In this document: positions 45,753 through 55,342 of the stretch, one piece after another
Position numbering within the stretch: position 1 is the stretch's first letter
Layout: every line of letters begins with the position of its first letter
Source of the DNA: Silvimonas amylolytica
GTDB lineage: Bacteria; Pseudomonadota; Gammaproteobacteria; Burkholderiales; Chitinibacteraceae
Direction: 5' to 3'
Assembly (NCBI RefSeq): GCF_014645555.1
Contig: NZ_BMLY01000006.1
Span: forward strand, 186,001-250,000
Length of the DNA: 64,000 nucleotides
Made by a program: the position numbers and the translations under genes
The notes under the pieces: generated by a model
Databases searched by the model: none
Told to the model about the DNA's origin: nothing
Seen by the model: the letters and a program-made list of their open reading frames with translations, nothing else

Positions 45753-48700
45753 TCAGCTGCGCAGTTGTGCCAGCAATGCCTCGCACTGCGCCCGCGCCCG
45801 TTGAAAGTCCAGCTGGTTAATGGCATCGCTGATTTTTGCGCCCTGATCAGGATAGGCTGCGTTCAAGCCGGCTTTGAGCTGATCAAACACACGCATCGCC
45901 TCCATATTGGCAGACGCCAGCAATTGCGACAGGGTTTCAAGATCGCTGGCCAGAGCTGAGTCCGGGGCGGCACCAGCGTTTGAATTCTCGCCATTGGCTT
46001 CCTGCAGGATCGCCTGCAAGGCTTTGACGTTGCCGCAGGTTTCTTCCAGCGCCGCATTGATCTGCGCCAGCTTTTCTCCCAGCATTTTGTCATCCAGCCC
46101 CTCACGCACGTCACCTTCCACCTGACGAACCTGCAAGGCCAGATCCGTTGCGCCGACCGTCCCGGCCGTGCCCTTCAAGGTGTGCAGAAGACGTGCCAAT
46201 GCATCCTGTGGGCTTCCCGGCCACCACTGCGCCAGTTGTTCACTCATTTGTACGCTGGTGCTCAAAAAGCTCCCCAGCGCCCATTCAAACAAGGGCAGAT
46301 CGCCACCCAGTCGCGCCAGCGCCGCGGCGATATCCAGTCCACGCTCTCCGGCCAGTTTGAGGGCCGCAGGTGGAATCACACCGCCCGTGCGGACTTGGGC
46401 CGGTGGCGGCTGGAGCGCGGGCTCAGCGCTTGTGTGCCGTGTGAACTGGCGAATCACTGCAACCAGCTGGTTCAGATCAAACGGTTTGCCGACATGATCA
46501 TTCATGCCCGCATCCAGGCATGCCTGGCGGTCACTGGCCATGGCATTGGCGGTCATCGCGATAATGGGCAATTCGCGCAGACCCAGCTTGTGGCGAATTT
46601 CACGCGTCGCGGTATAGCCATCCATGTCTGGCATCTGGATGTCCATCAGCACGGCATCGTATTGTGGCTGCGCGTTTTGTATTGCGGTCACACCCTCAAT
46701 GCCACCACCTGCGACATCCACCTGCGCGCCTTCGTTCTTCAGCAACTCTCTCGCTACTTGCTGGTTGGTCGGGTTGTCTTCTACCAACAACAGACGTAAA
46801 CCGGTCAAGCGTGGGCCCGCGCCGGACTTGCGCGTCGGGATATTGGCCGGGTTCTGGTTGGCCCGCGCGTCAGCCACGGCATCAAACAGGGTGGAGATGG
46901 TAATGGGCTTGACCAGAAAACCATCCAGCAGCGCTTGTTCGCTGGCCAGTCGTTGCGCCAGCATCTCACGGCCGTGGGCGGTGACCATGACGATCAGCGG
47001 GCTGGTGCCCGGTGGTGCGATGGCGCGGATGCGCTCTGCGGTTTGCCAGCCATCCATTTCCGGCATGGCCCAATCCACAAAGATCACATCGTAACTGCGG
47101 CCACGCTCAATACTTTGCTTGAGCAGGTCGAGTGCTTCGAGGCCGGATGCAGCCAGATCCGCACGCCAACCCAGTGAGTCGACCATGCGCGAGATCACCT
47201 CACGCGCACTGGCATTGTCATCAATCACAAGGGCACGTACCCCGCGCAGGTTGGCCAGTGCGGGCAGGCTGTCTTCCAGCGAGACTTCCTCTCCAGTCGC
47301 CTTCAGCGTGATTTCGAAATGGAAATCGCTGCCTTTGCCCGCGGTGCTCTCCACGGCCAGTTGTCCGCCCATCAAACGGACCAGACGCTGGCTAATCGCC
47401 AAGCCCAGTCCGGTGCCACCAAAACGACGGGTTGTTGAGACTTCTGCCTGAGAGAAACCCTCAAAAATGTGAGTGAGTTGGTCCGGGGTCATGCCAATAC
47501 CCGTGTCACGCACAGAGAAATCAAGCGTGAGCAGATCATCACGCCGGCGTTTGAGGCGCGCTGACAGGACAACTTCGCCGTGCTCTGTGAACTTGATGGC
47601 ATTGCCGGAGAGGTTGATCAACACTTGTTGCAGTCGCAAGGCATCGCCAATGACCAGTTCCGGGATGGCAGGATCGATATCAAACAGGATCTCGATGTTT
47701 TTCTTGCCCACGCTCGCGGACAAAATGACCCCGATATCCTTCAGCAACTTGTCCAGCATGAATGGATGCGGGTCCAGTTCCAGCTTGCCTGCTTCTACCT
47801 TGGAAAAATCGAGAATATCGTTCAGCAAACCCAACAATGCCTTGGCCGAGGATTCGGCTTTCTCGGTGTAATCATGCTGGCGGCTGGTCAGTTCAGTCTG
47901 TTGCAGCAGTTGCAGCATGCCCAGGATGGCATTCATCGGCGTGCGGATTTCATGGCTCATGTTGGCAAGGAAGTCCGACTTGGCACGTGTGGCTGACTCG
48001 GCACTCTCTTTGGCCTGGCGCAGCACGGCTTCATCACGTTTGTGCAGGGTCAGATCCATCGCAATACCGAGGAAACCAAACACCTGGCCATCAGAGTCAC
48101 GCAAACTACTCACCGTCAGCAGCACCGGGACACGGCTGCCATCTTTACGAACGTAGTTCCACTCGTTGGCGTCTGGCTTGCCCAGGCGGGATTTAGCCGC
48201 GAAGGCCTCAAAGCCCGGCTCGACCAGATAACCCAGTTCATCGGTCAGTTCCCGTGCGCGGCGTTCAACCTCAAGCGTATCGTGCAGGACGCCTGGCGTT
48301 TGCAAGTCAATCATTTCATCGGCCCGGTAACCCAGCAAACGCTCGGCTGCAGGGTTGAACAGCTTGATGACGCCGTCTGAGTCTGTGGCGATAATCGAAT
48401 AGCCAGCGCTTTCCAGAATGGCGGCCTGCAAGGCAGAAAATGCCTGGATTTGCGCGGTACGGTCCTGGACTTGTTGTTCCAGCGTGGCATTGAGTTTGAG
48501 GATTTGCGCCTCAGCCTCTTTTTGTTGACTGATATCGCGCACGATTTTGGCGGCACCGTCAATTTGCCCGTTCGCACCGCGAATGGGGGATACGGTGACC
48601 GACACGGCGACGGTACTGCCATCTTTGCGTTTGCGCACGGTTTCAAAGTGGGGCACGATTTCGCCCTGGCCCACACGCTGCAGAATGTCGGCTTCTTCGC

Positions 48701-49892
48701 TGCTCCGGTCTTCCGGAATCACCAGTTCGCGAATGGTGTGGCCCACGGCCTCTGCGGCACTGTAACCAAACATGCGCTCGGCAGCGGGGTTCCACGTCAC
48801 GACCACGCCTTCCAGTGTCTTGCTGACAATGGCATCGTTGGATCCTTCCACAATCGCAGCCAGCCGCGCCTGGTCAACCATTGCTTTAAGGCGGCGCTCC
48901 ACGTTGATCGAATACAAGTAGATCACGCCCGCCAGCAACATGGCGCAGGCCAGCACAATCAATGCCGGCTCCAGTGGGGACAACAAATTAAGGTCATCCA
49001 CAAATTTGGGCAACGCGGCAATTTGCGCGTGCCACACCTGGCCATAGCGATGAATGTCTGCCTCGTAGACGAAGCCTGCTTCCGGCTTGTGATCGCTCAG
49101 CGGCGATGCGAAAAAGGTGGTGTTCTTGTCATCGCTGTCTAGCGAAGACAACTTGACTGTGATCTCGCCATCGCGGTAATCGAAGTGTTTCATTACTTCG
49201 CTGACCACCAAAGGCGTATACACCCAACCCAGGGTGGCATCTTCCCGATCCGCCGGATTTGCGGGCAGGGCGCCTTCCCGGTAAACCGGCATCACCAGTA
49301 AAAATCCCAGGTTGGGTTCGCCCTTGGGCAAAGTGAGCCCGATGGGCCGGGTCAGCGTGGCTTGCCCGGTGGCGATGGATTCTTGCAATGCCCTCAAGCG
49401 GCTGGGTTCGGAGGCCAGATCAAGCCCGACCACCCGGTTGGCCACCACCTGCGGCACAAAATATTCCACTACATATTTGTCGCCCTGATGAGGTTGCATC
49501 TGAAAGATATGAAAATCCGGCTGGCCGTTGGCGCGATGGTTGATAACAAAAATAGATTCCTGATCGGCTTTGACCCTGCGTACAAAACCGTAGCCTCGTG
49601 ATCCGGGGAATTCGGTATCCAGATCCAGTGAGTTGCCATATTGCGCAAAGCGGGCCTCGGCCTGGTCTTCGCCCATTGCGCCATATACCGCACCGCGCGC
49701 ACCGCGTAATCCATATTCGTAAATACGCAGTTGGGTATTGATCTGCTCCACTGCGCGTTTTGAGCGCGACAAAAACCGCTGATGTGCAGCAGCGTCATTT
49801 TCTGATTGCTGATGATGAGCGAGCAGGGCAGACAACACGAGGCCCAGCGCAATAATGATTGCGGGCATCCACCGTGGGCTATTGATTTGCAA
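45753..49892 (-). CDS. CHASE-PAS hybrid histidine kinase with two receivers and an Hpt domain
   Basis: A 1379-residue membrane sensor kinase. The order is an N-terminal helix (about 10-26), a periplasmic CHASE domain (about 55-270), a second helix (about 308-328), PAS (about 340-460), a coiled coil, a second PAS (about 490-625), the HisKA dimerisation helix with phospho-His647 ([12 protein letters not shown]), an ATPase domain (about 755-880), receiver one with Asp940, receiver two with Asp1084, and a C-terminal Hpt domain with His1237 ([10 protein letters not shown]). All relay residues are present. The CHASE domain suggests a small extracellular signal. The gene is divergent from a REC-GGDEF-EAL regulator that is a probable output. 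Confidence 0.95.
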   Translation of the reverse strand: MQINSPRWMPAIIIALGLVLSALLAHHQQSENDAAAHQRFLSRSKRAVEQINTQLRIYEYGLRGARGAVYGAMGEDQAEARFAQYGNSLDLDTEFPGSRGYGFVRRVKADQESIFVINHRANGQPDFHIFQMQPHQGDKYVVEYFVPQVVANRVVGLDLASEPSRLRALQESIATGQATLTRPIGLTLPKGEPNLGFLLVMPVYREGALPANPADREDATLGWVYTPLVVSEVMKHFDYRDGEITVKLSSLDSDDKNTTFFASPLSDHKPEAGFVYEADIHRYGQVWHAQIAALPKFVDDLNLLSPLEPALIVLACAMLLAGVIYLYSINVERRLKAMVDQARLAAIVEGSNDAIVSKTLEGVVVTWNPAAERMFGYSAAEAVGHTIRELVIPEDRSSEEADILQRVGQGEIVPHFETVRKRKDGSTVAVSVTVSPIRGANGQIDGAAKIVRDISQQKEAEAQILKLNATLEQQVQDRTAQIQAFSALQAAILESAGYSIIATDSDGVIKLFNPAAERLLGYRADEMIDLQTPGVLHDTLEVERRARELTDELGYLVEPGFEAFAAKSRLGKPDANEWNYVRKDGSRVPVLLTVSSLRDSDGQVFGFLGIAMDLTLHKRDEAVLRQAKESAESATRAKSDFLANMSHEIRTPMNAILGMLQLLQQTELTSRQHDYTEKAESSAKALLGLLNDILDFSKVEAGKLELDPHPFMLDKLLKDIGVILSASVGKKNIEILFDIDPAIPELVIGDALRLQQVLINLSGNAIKFTEHGEVVLSARLKRRRDDLLTLDFSVRDTGIGMTPDQLTHIFEGFSQAEVSTTRRFGGTGLGLAISQRLVRLMGGQLAVESTAGKGSDFHFEITLKATGEEVSLEDSLPALANLRGVRALVIDDNASAREVISRMVDSLGWRADLAASGLEALDLLKQSIERGRSYDVIFVDWAMPEMDGWQTAERIRAIAPPGTSPLIVMVTAHGREMLAQRLASEQALLDGFLVKPITISTLFDAVADARANQNPANIPTRKSGAGPRLTGLRLLLVEDNPTNQQVARELLKNEGAQVDVAGGGIEGVTAIQNAQPQYDAVLMDIQMPDMDGYTATREIRHKLGLRELPIIAMTANAMASDRQACLDAGMNDHVGKPFDLNQLVAVIRQFTRHTSAEPALQPPPAQVRTGGVIPPAALKLAGERGLDIAAALARLGGDLPLFEWALGSFLSTSVQMSEQLAQWWPGSPQDALARLLHTLKGTAGTVGATDLALQVRQVEGDVREGLDDKMLGEKLAQINAALEETCGNVKALQAILQEANGENSNAGAAPDSALASDLETLSQLLASANMEAMRVFDQLKAGLNAAYPDQGAKISDAINQLDFQRARAQCEALLAQLRS

Positions 49893-50110
49893 ACGCTTTC
49901 ACTCCTGATTGAGCCTATCCTGGTGAAGCTGACAGGAGCGGTGATGTGCCCTGTTAGACCACCATGAAAGCGACTCGGTGAAAATTCTGTACTTCCCTGT
50001 AATCGGTGCTATCCAGTAATTAATAAGAAGTCACCAGCAAAAAAATTGCATTAGTAAGTGACTGTATAGCAAAGCAATAACCGGACTGCCGCACTGGAGA
50101 GAAAACTTAC

Positions 50111-52594
50111 GTGTTTGCTGTCGAAGAACAGTGGCCCCGACCAACCATCCTGATCGTTGACGACGCAATCGAGAATATCAAGCTGATAAGTCATGCACTG
50201 TATGGCATGGCTGATCTGCTGTTCGCTACCAATGGCCCGGACGCATTGCGTATCGCCGATTCCAGTCGCCCTGACCTGGTTCTTCTTGATATCGAAATGC
50301 CGGGAATGGATGGGTATGAAGTTTGTAATGCGTTGAAGGCCAACCCATACACCAGCGAGTGCGCGGTGATTTTCATCACGGCGCATGAGGGCACGTCTTA
50401 CGAAACGCAATCGCTCGCCGCGGGTGGTATCGACTTTCTGACCAAGCCGATTAATGTCCCCATTTGCCGGCTGCGCGTCCAGAATCAACTCACCCTCAAG
50501 CGCCAGAAAGACGAATTGGCGCAAACCCGCCGCGATCTGGCTGATCTTGTCCACCATTTGCCTTCCTTTGTGGCGTTCTGGGGCGCGGATACCGTTAATC
50601 GTTATTGCAATGATCAGCTGGGACACTGGTTCGGGATTTCCGCTGCCCGCATGCTGGGCATGTCGCTGGATGGCGTGCTCAATGAAGAGACCATGACGCA
50701 GCTGCGGCCGCATTGGACCGGCGCGATGGAGGGTCGCACGATCTCGGTGGAAATGACCTTGTTTCCATCGTCAGCCCGGCGCCGCATTGCGCAAACCACG
50801 CTGGTGCCCAACTGGCAAATGGGGGTGGTGGCTGGCGTGTTGATGGTGCTGACAGACATCACTGACCGGATTACAGCCGAGCGCGCGTTGTGGGAAGAAA
50901 AGGAGCGCATGCGCATTACCCTCAACTCCATTGGTGATGCGGTGATCGCCACTGACCAGCAAGGGTTGGTGACCTTCATGAACCCGATTGCCGAGGAAAT
51001 GACGGGTTGGCATTCGTCCGACGCGATCAGCAAGCCGATCGACAACGTGATGGAGCTGCGTGACGCCAACAACGGCCACGTGCTGCGCAATCCAATCTAT
51101 CTGGCGCTCAAAGAAGAGCGCATTGTCGGCATGGCGCTCAATTGCAACCTTGTGGCGCTCAGTGGCCAGCAATCGGCCGTGGAGGACTCCGCCGCGCCGA
51201 TCCGCAACCAGTCCGGTGAGATCTCTGGCGCCATCATTGTGTTTCGGGATGCCAGCGAAGCGCGGGCCATGGCTATCAAAATGAGCTATCTGGCCAGTCA
51301 CGATCCACTGACTGGTTTGCCTAACCGGCTGCTATTGCAAGACCGGATTTCTCACGGCTTGCAGGTAGCACGCTGGAGTCAGACTCACGTTGCCATGCTG
51401 TTGCTGGATCTGGACTACTTCAAGTTCGTTAACGACTCGATTGGCTATACCGCTGGCGACGATCTGTTGCGGCAGGTGGCGCACAGGCTTGAAAACGAAC
51501 TCTCCGCTACCGGCACCATCGGCCGGCTTGGTGGGGACGAATTTGTGGTTTTGTTGCCTGAATTACGCTCTATTACCGAGGCCGATGAGGTCGCCACCAA
51601 GCTGTTGGCTGCCATGAGCGAGCCATTTGAGCTGGATGGCAACCGGTTTGATCTGTCAATCAGCGTGGGGATCAGCCTGTTTCCGGATGACAGCTCTGAT
51701 GAAGAAACGCTGATGCGTCATGCAGACGTGGCCATGCACCGTGCCAAGCAGGACGGGCGCAATCGCTACCGTTTTTTCTCCACCGAACTGGAAGACCTGG
51801 TGCTCAGCCGGCATTTGCTGGAGCGCCACTTGCGCGAAGCGTTACAGGAGAACCGGTTTGAAGTGTTCTACCAGAGCAAGGTCAATGCGCGTGAAGGGCG
51901 GGTCATCGGCGCTGAGGCTCTGGTGCGGATGTACAGCACCGAGGGCGAGTTGCTTTCACCGGGGCGGTTTATACCGCTGGCGGAAGAAACCGGCTTGATC
52001 GTGCCGCTAGGCAAAATGGTGCTGGAAATTGCCTGTAGACAGGCTGCGGCCTGGCATGAGCAAGGGCACGCGCTGAAAATGTCGGTCAACATTGCGGCCG
52101 CCCAGTTTGCTGCCGGTAATTTTCCGGAGGTGGTGGCTGAGGTGCTGGATCACACGGGCCTGAACCCGGACATGCTGGAGCTTGAAATCACCGAGGGTAC
52201 GCTGATGAGCGAGGCTGACGTCGCCCGTGAGACCTTGATTGAATTGAAGGCGCTCGGTGTCCATGTATCGCTCGATGATTTCGGCACGGGGTATTCCAGC
52301 CTGGCTTATCTGAAGCGCTTTCCGCTGGATACGCTCAAGATTGATCAATCCTTCGTGCGCGATATGCTCAACGACAAGAGCGATATGGCGATTATCCAGA
52401 CCATCATTGCGCTAGGGCAGACCCTGGGTATGGAACTGGTTGCGGAGGGGGTTGAACTGCGTGAACAGGCCGAGATTCTGGCCAGTATGGGTTGCCACAT
52501 CATGCAGGGCTATCTGTACGACAAGCCCAAGCCCGCCACGGAGTGGAGTTTCATTGAACCGACGGGTGTAGCGCGATCTATTTCTGGCAATTAG
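50111..52594 (+). CDS. Response regulator with PAS, GGDEF and EAL domains
   Basis: An 827-residue cytoplasmic regulator turning a phosphorylation signal into a change in c-di-GMP. It has an N-terminal receiver (about 10-130) with phospho-Asp60 (VLLDIEMPGMDGYE), two PAS units (about 145-260 and 265-385), GGDEF (474-478, intact) and EAL (602-604, intact, with DDFGTGYSS at 722 onward). The cyclase lacks the RxxD inhibitory site. Both activities look possible. The start is a GTG after GGAGAGA. It is 218 bases from, and divergent to, the hybrid kinase gene, which is a likely partner by position. Confidence 0.94.
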   Translation: MFAVEEQWPRPTILIVDDAIENIKLISHALYGMADLLFATNGPDALRIADSSRPDLVLLDIEMPGMDGYEVCNALKANPYTSECAVIFITAHEGTSYETQSLAAGGIDFLTKPINVPICRLRVQNQLTLKRQKDELAQTRRDLADLVHHLPSFVAFWGADTVNRYCNDQLGHWFGISAARMLGMSLDGVLNEETMTQLRPHWTGAMEGRTISVEMTLFPSSARRRIAQTTLVPNWQMGVVAGVLMVLTDITDRITAERALWEEKERMRITLNSIGDAVIATDQQGLVTFMNPIAEEMTGWHSSDAISKPIDNVMELRDANNGHVLRNPIYLALKEERIVGMALNCNLVALSGQQSAVEDSAAPIRNQSGEISGAIIVFRDASEARAMAIKMSYLASHDPLTGLPNRLLLQDRISHGLQVARWSQTHVAMLLLDLDYFKFVNDSIGYTAGDDLLRQVAHRLENELSATGTIGRLGGDEFVVLLPELRSITEADEVATKLLAAMSEPFELDGNRFDLSISVGISLFPDDSSDEETLMRHADVAMHRAKQDGRNRYRFFSTELEDLVLSRHLLERHLREALQENRFEVFYQSKVNAREGRVIGAEALVRMYSTEGELLSPGRFIPLAEETGLIVPLGKMVLEIACRQAAAWHEQGHALKMSVNIAAAQFAAGNFPEVVAEVLDHTGLNPDMLELEITEGTLMSEADVARETLIELKALGVHVSLDDFGTGYSSLAYLKRFPLDTLKIDQSFVRDMLNDKSDMAIIQTIIALGQTLGMELVAEGVELREQAEILASMGCHIMQGYLYDKPKPATEWSFIEPTGVARSISGN

Positions 52595-52690
52595 CCGCGG
52601 TTTCTGGTGATCTTTTCATGTTGTTGTCATGAATATGTGCCGTTTGTCAGCGCCCCCTTTTTGTGACTGGATTGAGAATTGTTCTTGTTA

Positions 52691-52709
52691 GATAATGAGA
52701 ACAGTTATC
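52691..52709 (+). promoter_or_regulatory. Fur box upstream of bfd
   Basis: GATAATGAGAACAGTTATC matches the 19-base Fur consensus GATAATGATAATCATTATC at 15 positions. It ends 20 bases before the bfd start, where Fur binding would block transcription. It fits the iron-repressed expression known for bfd in other bacteria. Confidence 0.75.
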
Positions 52710-52729
52710 AGTAACGAGGTTGGGCATCG

Positions 52730-52939
52730 ATGTACGTCTGTATCTGTAACGCAGTCACCGAAAAAGACATCCACAAGGCCGTCGAACAAGGTATGCGCAC
52801 GTTTACGCAAGTGCAGATGGCAACGGGCGCGGGCACATGCTGCGGTCAGTGTACTGGTTGCGCCAAAGACACGATGCTTGATGCAATCGAAGCAGAAGCC
52901 ATCCGTGGCTGGGAAGAAATGGATGCCATGGCGGCCTGA
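52730..52939 (+). CDS. bfd: Bacterioferritin-associated ferredoxin
   Basis: A 69-residue 2Fe-2S protein that reduces bacterioferritin to release iron. The cluster ligands are C-x-C at the start (MYVCICNAV) and C-x2-C near residues 38-41 (TCCGQCTGC), spaced as in BFD-like proteins. A Fur-box-like site lies just upstream. Two bacterioferritin genes lie downstream on the opposite strand, separated by a bidirectional terminator, an arrangement that fits iron storage and release. The start is supported by CGAGGT upstream. Confidence 0.95.
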   Translation: MYVCICNAVTEKDIHKAVEQGMRTFTQVQMATGAGTCCGQCTGCAKDTMLDAIEAEAIRGWEEMDAMAA

Positions 52940-52965
52940 TCGCCACACTGAAACGCACAGATTTC

Positions 52966-53002
52966 AAAAGAAACGGCCGGGTTTGTCCCGGCCGTTTCTT
53001 TT
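52966..53002. terminator. Bidirectional terminator between bfd and bfr
   Basis: A perfect 16-base stem (52966-52981 and 52987-53002) with loop TTTGT and A/T tracts on the arms, between the convergent bfd and second bacterioferritin genes. Confidence 0.92.
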
Positions 53003-53039
53003 GTGTCACGTTTAACAACACAGCAAACTGCGAAGCTGA

Positions 53040-53525
53040 TCAGCTAGGGCTGCCGCTACCCATCTGCGATTGCAGATAGTTGTGCGTGCCCACGGTGCCC
53101 AGCAAGAACAATTGCTGTTCAAGCCAGTGCGCGTGATCGACTTCGGTGTCATCAAGCAAACTCACCAGCATTTCGCGCGTTACGTAGTCTTGCTCGCGCT
53201 CGCACAGAGCGATGGTGTCCTTCAATGCCTTGGCGACTTCGTACTCGGTGTCGAGGTCGTTCTTGAGCATGGAAGGTACATCGGTACCGATGCGCAGGCG
53301 CGTCCGCGCGGCGACATTGGGCATGCCTTCCAGAAACAGAATGCGTTCCATCAGCCGGGTGGCGTGGCCGATCTCGTCCTGGCGTTCATGGTCAATGCGC
53401 TCGAACAGGCGGTGATAGCCCCAGTTCTTGTACATCTGGCTGTGCAGGAAATACTGATCGATGGACGTCAGTTCTGCGGCCAGCAGATGATTGAGTGCAT
53501 CGATAACATTGGTCTTGCCTTGCAT
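53040..53525 (-). CDS. bfr: Bacterioferritin, ferroxidase-type subunit
   Basis: A 161-residue ferritin-like subunit. Against E. coli Bfr it keeps the di-iron ligands Glu18, Glu51, His54 and Glu94, and has the final Glu-x-x-His pair at 128/131 after a one-residue insertion. At position 52, where the haem-binding Met normally sits, it has Ile. It should therefore oxidise iron but not bind haem between identical subunits. GGAGG before the ATG at 53525 fixes the start. It lies 11 bases downstream of the other bacterioferritin gene, so the two are one operon. Confidence 0.93.
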   Translation of the reverse strand: MQGKTNVIDALNHLLAAELTSIDQYFLHSQMYKNWGYHRLFERIDHERQDEIGHATRLMERILFLEGMPNVAARTRLRIGTDVPSMLKNDLDTEYEVAKALKDTIALCEREQDYVTREMLVSLLDDTEVDHAHWLEQQLFLLGTVGTHNYLQSQMGSGSPS

Positions 53526-53536
53526 GGTGCCTCCGC

Positions 53537-54007
53537 TCAATCGCCAATCTGCGATTGCAGGTAGTTGGCCAGACCCACTTCGGGAATCAAGCCCAGCTGG
53601 GTTTCCACCCAGTCCACGTACTCTTCTTCTTCTTCCAGCAGTTCTGTCAGCATGTCGCGGCTGACGTAATCCTGGGCCTGCTCGGCGTTTTCAATGGCTC
53701 CGCGCAGGGTGGTCAGATAACCCGTGGTCAGCTTGAGGTCACAGGACAGCATCTCCTGCGGGTTCTCACCGATCATCAGTTTGCCCAGTTGCTGCAGATT
53801 GGGCAGGCCTTCCAGAAACAAAATACGTTCGATCAGTTCATCGGCACGCTTCATGGCGTGGATCGACTCGTGATACACATGGTCGTTGAGCCGCTTGTAG
53901 CCCCAGTTTTTGTACATGCGCGCATGCAGGAAATACTGGTTGATGGCGGTCAGTTCATTGGTGAGCACAGTGTTCAGCGCTTTCACCACATCAGGATTAC
54001 CCTGCAT
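53537..54007 (-). CDS. bfr: Bacterioferritin, haem-ligand-type subunit
   Basis: A 156-residue bacterioferritin subunit, close in length to E. coli Bfr (158). The haem ligand Met52 is present in HAMKRAD. The ferroxidase centre is degraded: position 51 is Ala, 54 Arg, 94 Thr and 130 Tyr, leaving only Glu18 and Glu127. It probably co-assembles with the downstream subunit, which has the reverse pattern. AGAGGAAAG precedes the ATG. It is the first gene of the pair, with its promoter in the gap shared with the phosphatase gene. Confidence 0.93.
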   Translation of the reverse strand: MQGNPDVVKALNTVLTNELTAINQYFLHARMYKNWGYKRLNDHVYHESIHAMKRADELIERILFLEGLPNLQQLGKLMIGENPQEMLSCDLKLTTGYLTTLRGAIENAEQAQDYVSRDMLTELLEEEEEYVDWVETQLGLIPEVGLANYLQSQIGD

Positions 54008-54144
54008 GATGCTTTCCTCTTGTTGTCGGGCTGACCGTATATTCTAGAACAGCGCCATGGGGATCACTGCGATAATTCATCCGTTTCCTGCCGCCAGCAG
54101 ATCGTGTTAGGCTGCGCGCCGACGCCAAAAAGGTATAGATCACC

Positions 54145-54933
54145 ATGAGTCAACCCACGATTTCCCCGGATTTGATCGCCCTCGCTCACGAACTGGCGGA
54201 TATTTCCGGTCAGACCATCCGCAGCTACTACCGCCAGGATGTCTCCATTGTCTCCAAAGCGGATGACAGCCCGGTCACTGTGGCTGACCGCGAAGCCGAA
54301 CGCGTCATGCGTGAGCGGATTCGTGCCGTACGCCCCAATGACGGCATCATTGGCGAAGAGCATGGTGAAGAAAACACGGACGCCGAATGGGTCTGGGTGC
54401 TTGATCCCATTGATGGTACCAAGTCGTTTACGGTAGGCCGGCCGCTGTTTGTCACGTTGATTGGTCTGTTGCACTTTGGCAAACCGGTGCTGGGTGTCAT
54501 CAACCAGCCCATCGTGAATGACCGCTGGATTGGTGGCGTCGGTGTACCTAGTACGCTCAATGGCAAAGTCATCGAGACGAGCAAGATCAGCGATCTGGGC
54601 GAAGCAAAAATAGGCACCACCGGGCCGGAGCACCTTGAGACTTGCGCTGACGTATTCAAAGATCTGGTTAAAACATGCCGTTATCCGGTCTACGGTGGTG
54701 ATGGCTATTTGTATGGTCAAGTCGCGGCGGGTTGGCTTGATCTGGTGGTAGAAGAGGGCCTGAAGTTGCACGACTATGCCGCCCTGGCGCCGGTGATCAT
54801 CGGTGCGGGCGGGGCAATGACAGACTGGCAGGGCGAGCCGCTGCGTCTGGGGAGTGCAGGGCGCGTGCTGGCTGCAGGCAATGCAGCGCTGCATGCACAA
54901 GTGCTCCCCGCTTTGCGCAGCTTGCCGGTATAA
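54145..54933 (+). CDS. hisN: Inositol-monophosphatase-family phosphatase, HisN-like histidinol phosphatase
   Basis: A 262-residue metal-dependent phosphatase. Motifs of the family are the EEHGEE segment (first metal Glu), DPIDGTKSF (second motif) and LKLHDYAALAPVI (third motif, His-Asp in place of the usual Trp-Asp). The sequence VTLIGLLHFGKPVLGVINQP matches histidinol-phosphate phosphatases of the HisN type best, which dephosphorylate L-histidinol phosphate. A 3'(2'),5'-bisphosphate nucleotidase or inositol phosphatase cannot be ruled out. It is divergent from the bacterioferritin pair. Confidence 0.78.
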   Translation: MSQPTISPDLIALAHELADISGQTIRSYYRQDVSIVSKADDSPVTVADREAERVMRERIRAVRPNDGIIGEEHGEENTDAEWVWVLDPIDGTKSFTVGRPLFVTLIGLLHFGKPVLGVINQPIVNDRWIGGVGVPSTLNGKVIETSKISDLGEAKIGTTGPEHLETCADVFKDLVKTCRYPVYGGDGYLYGQVAAGWLDLVVEEGLKLHDYAALAPVIIGAGGAMTDWQGEPLRLGSAGRVLAAGNAALHAQVLPALRSLPV

Positions 54934-54973
54934 TCACTGCATCGCAAAAAAACAAACACGGTGTTTTGCATCC

Positions 54974-55171
54974 ATGGCTCAAGATATTAACTACGTTTCT
55001 GAATTCACCCAGTTCATGCGCGGCTACCTGTCCGAGCACAAGGACGTGGCTACGGGCCAGGTCGAAGGCCGTTCCCTGCTGTGGGACAAAGCCCCGATCA
55101 ATCTGGATGAAAAAGCGCGCAACGACGCTTCGCGTGTGGCGCAAAAGTCTTATCCGTATCAGGCTGACTGA
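54974..55171 (+). CDS. DUF3460 family protein
   Basis: A 65-residue soluble protein of the DUF3460 family, found in betaproteobacteria and without known function. It starts MAQDINYVSEFTQFMRGYLS, continues EHKDVATGQVEGRSLLWDKAP and ends VAQKSYPYQAD, all characteristic of the family. It is 40 bases after the phosphatase gene on the same strand and is followed by a strong terminator, so the two probably form a transcript. Another frame overlapping it is not a gene. Confidence 0.85.
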   Translation: MAQDINYVSEFTQFMRGYLSEHKDVATGQVEGRSLLWDKAPINLDEKARNDASRVAQKSYPYQAD

Positions 55172-55194
55172 TCGCCAGATCACCAGTGTACGTT

Positions 55195-55230
55195 CATGAA
55201 AAAAGGCCGGTTTCCCGGCCTTTTTTCATG
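55195..55230. terminator. Terminator after the DUF3460 gene
   Basis: A perfect 16-base stem CATGAAAAAAGGCCGG/CCGGCCTTTTTTCATG with the loop TTTC. Confidence 0.93.
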
Positions 55231-55342
55231 TCTGTTGCAGGCGTTGAGCCGCTGGGCAAGTACGCAGCCACCCAGGCTGCGAGCGTGGTAAGATTCGGCC
55301 CTTCCAAATTCATGCCCAGTCTGATTGATCCAGGAGTTTGTC

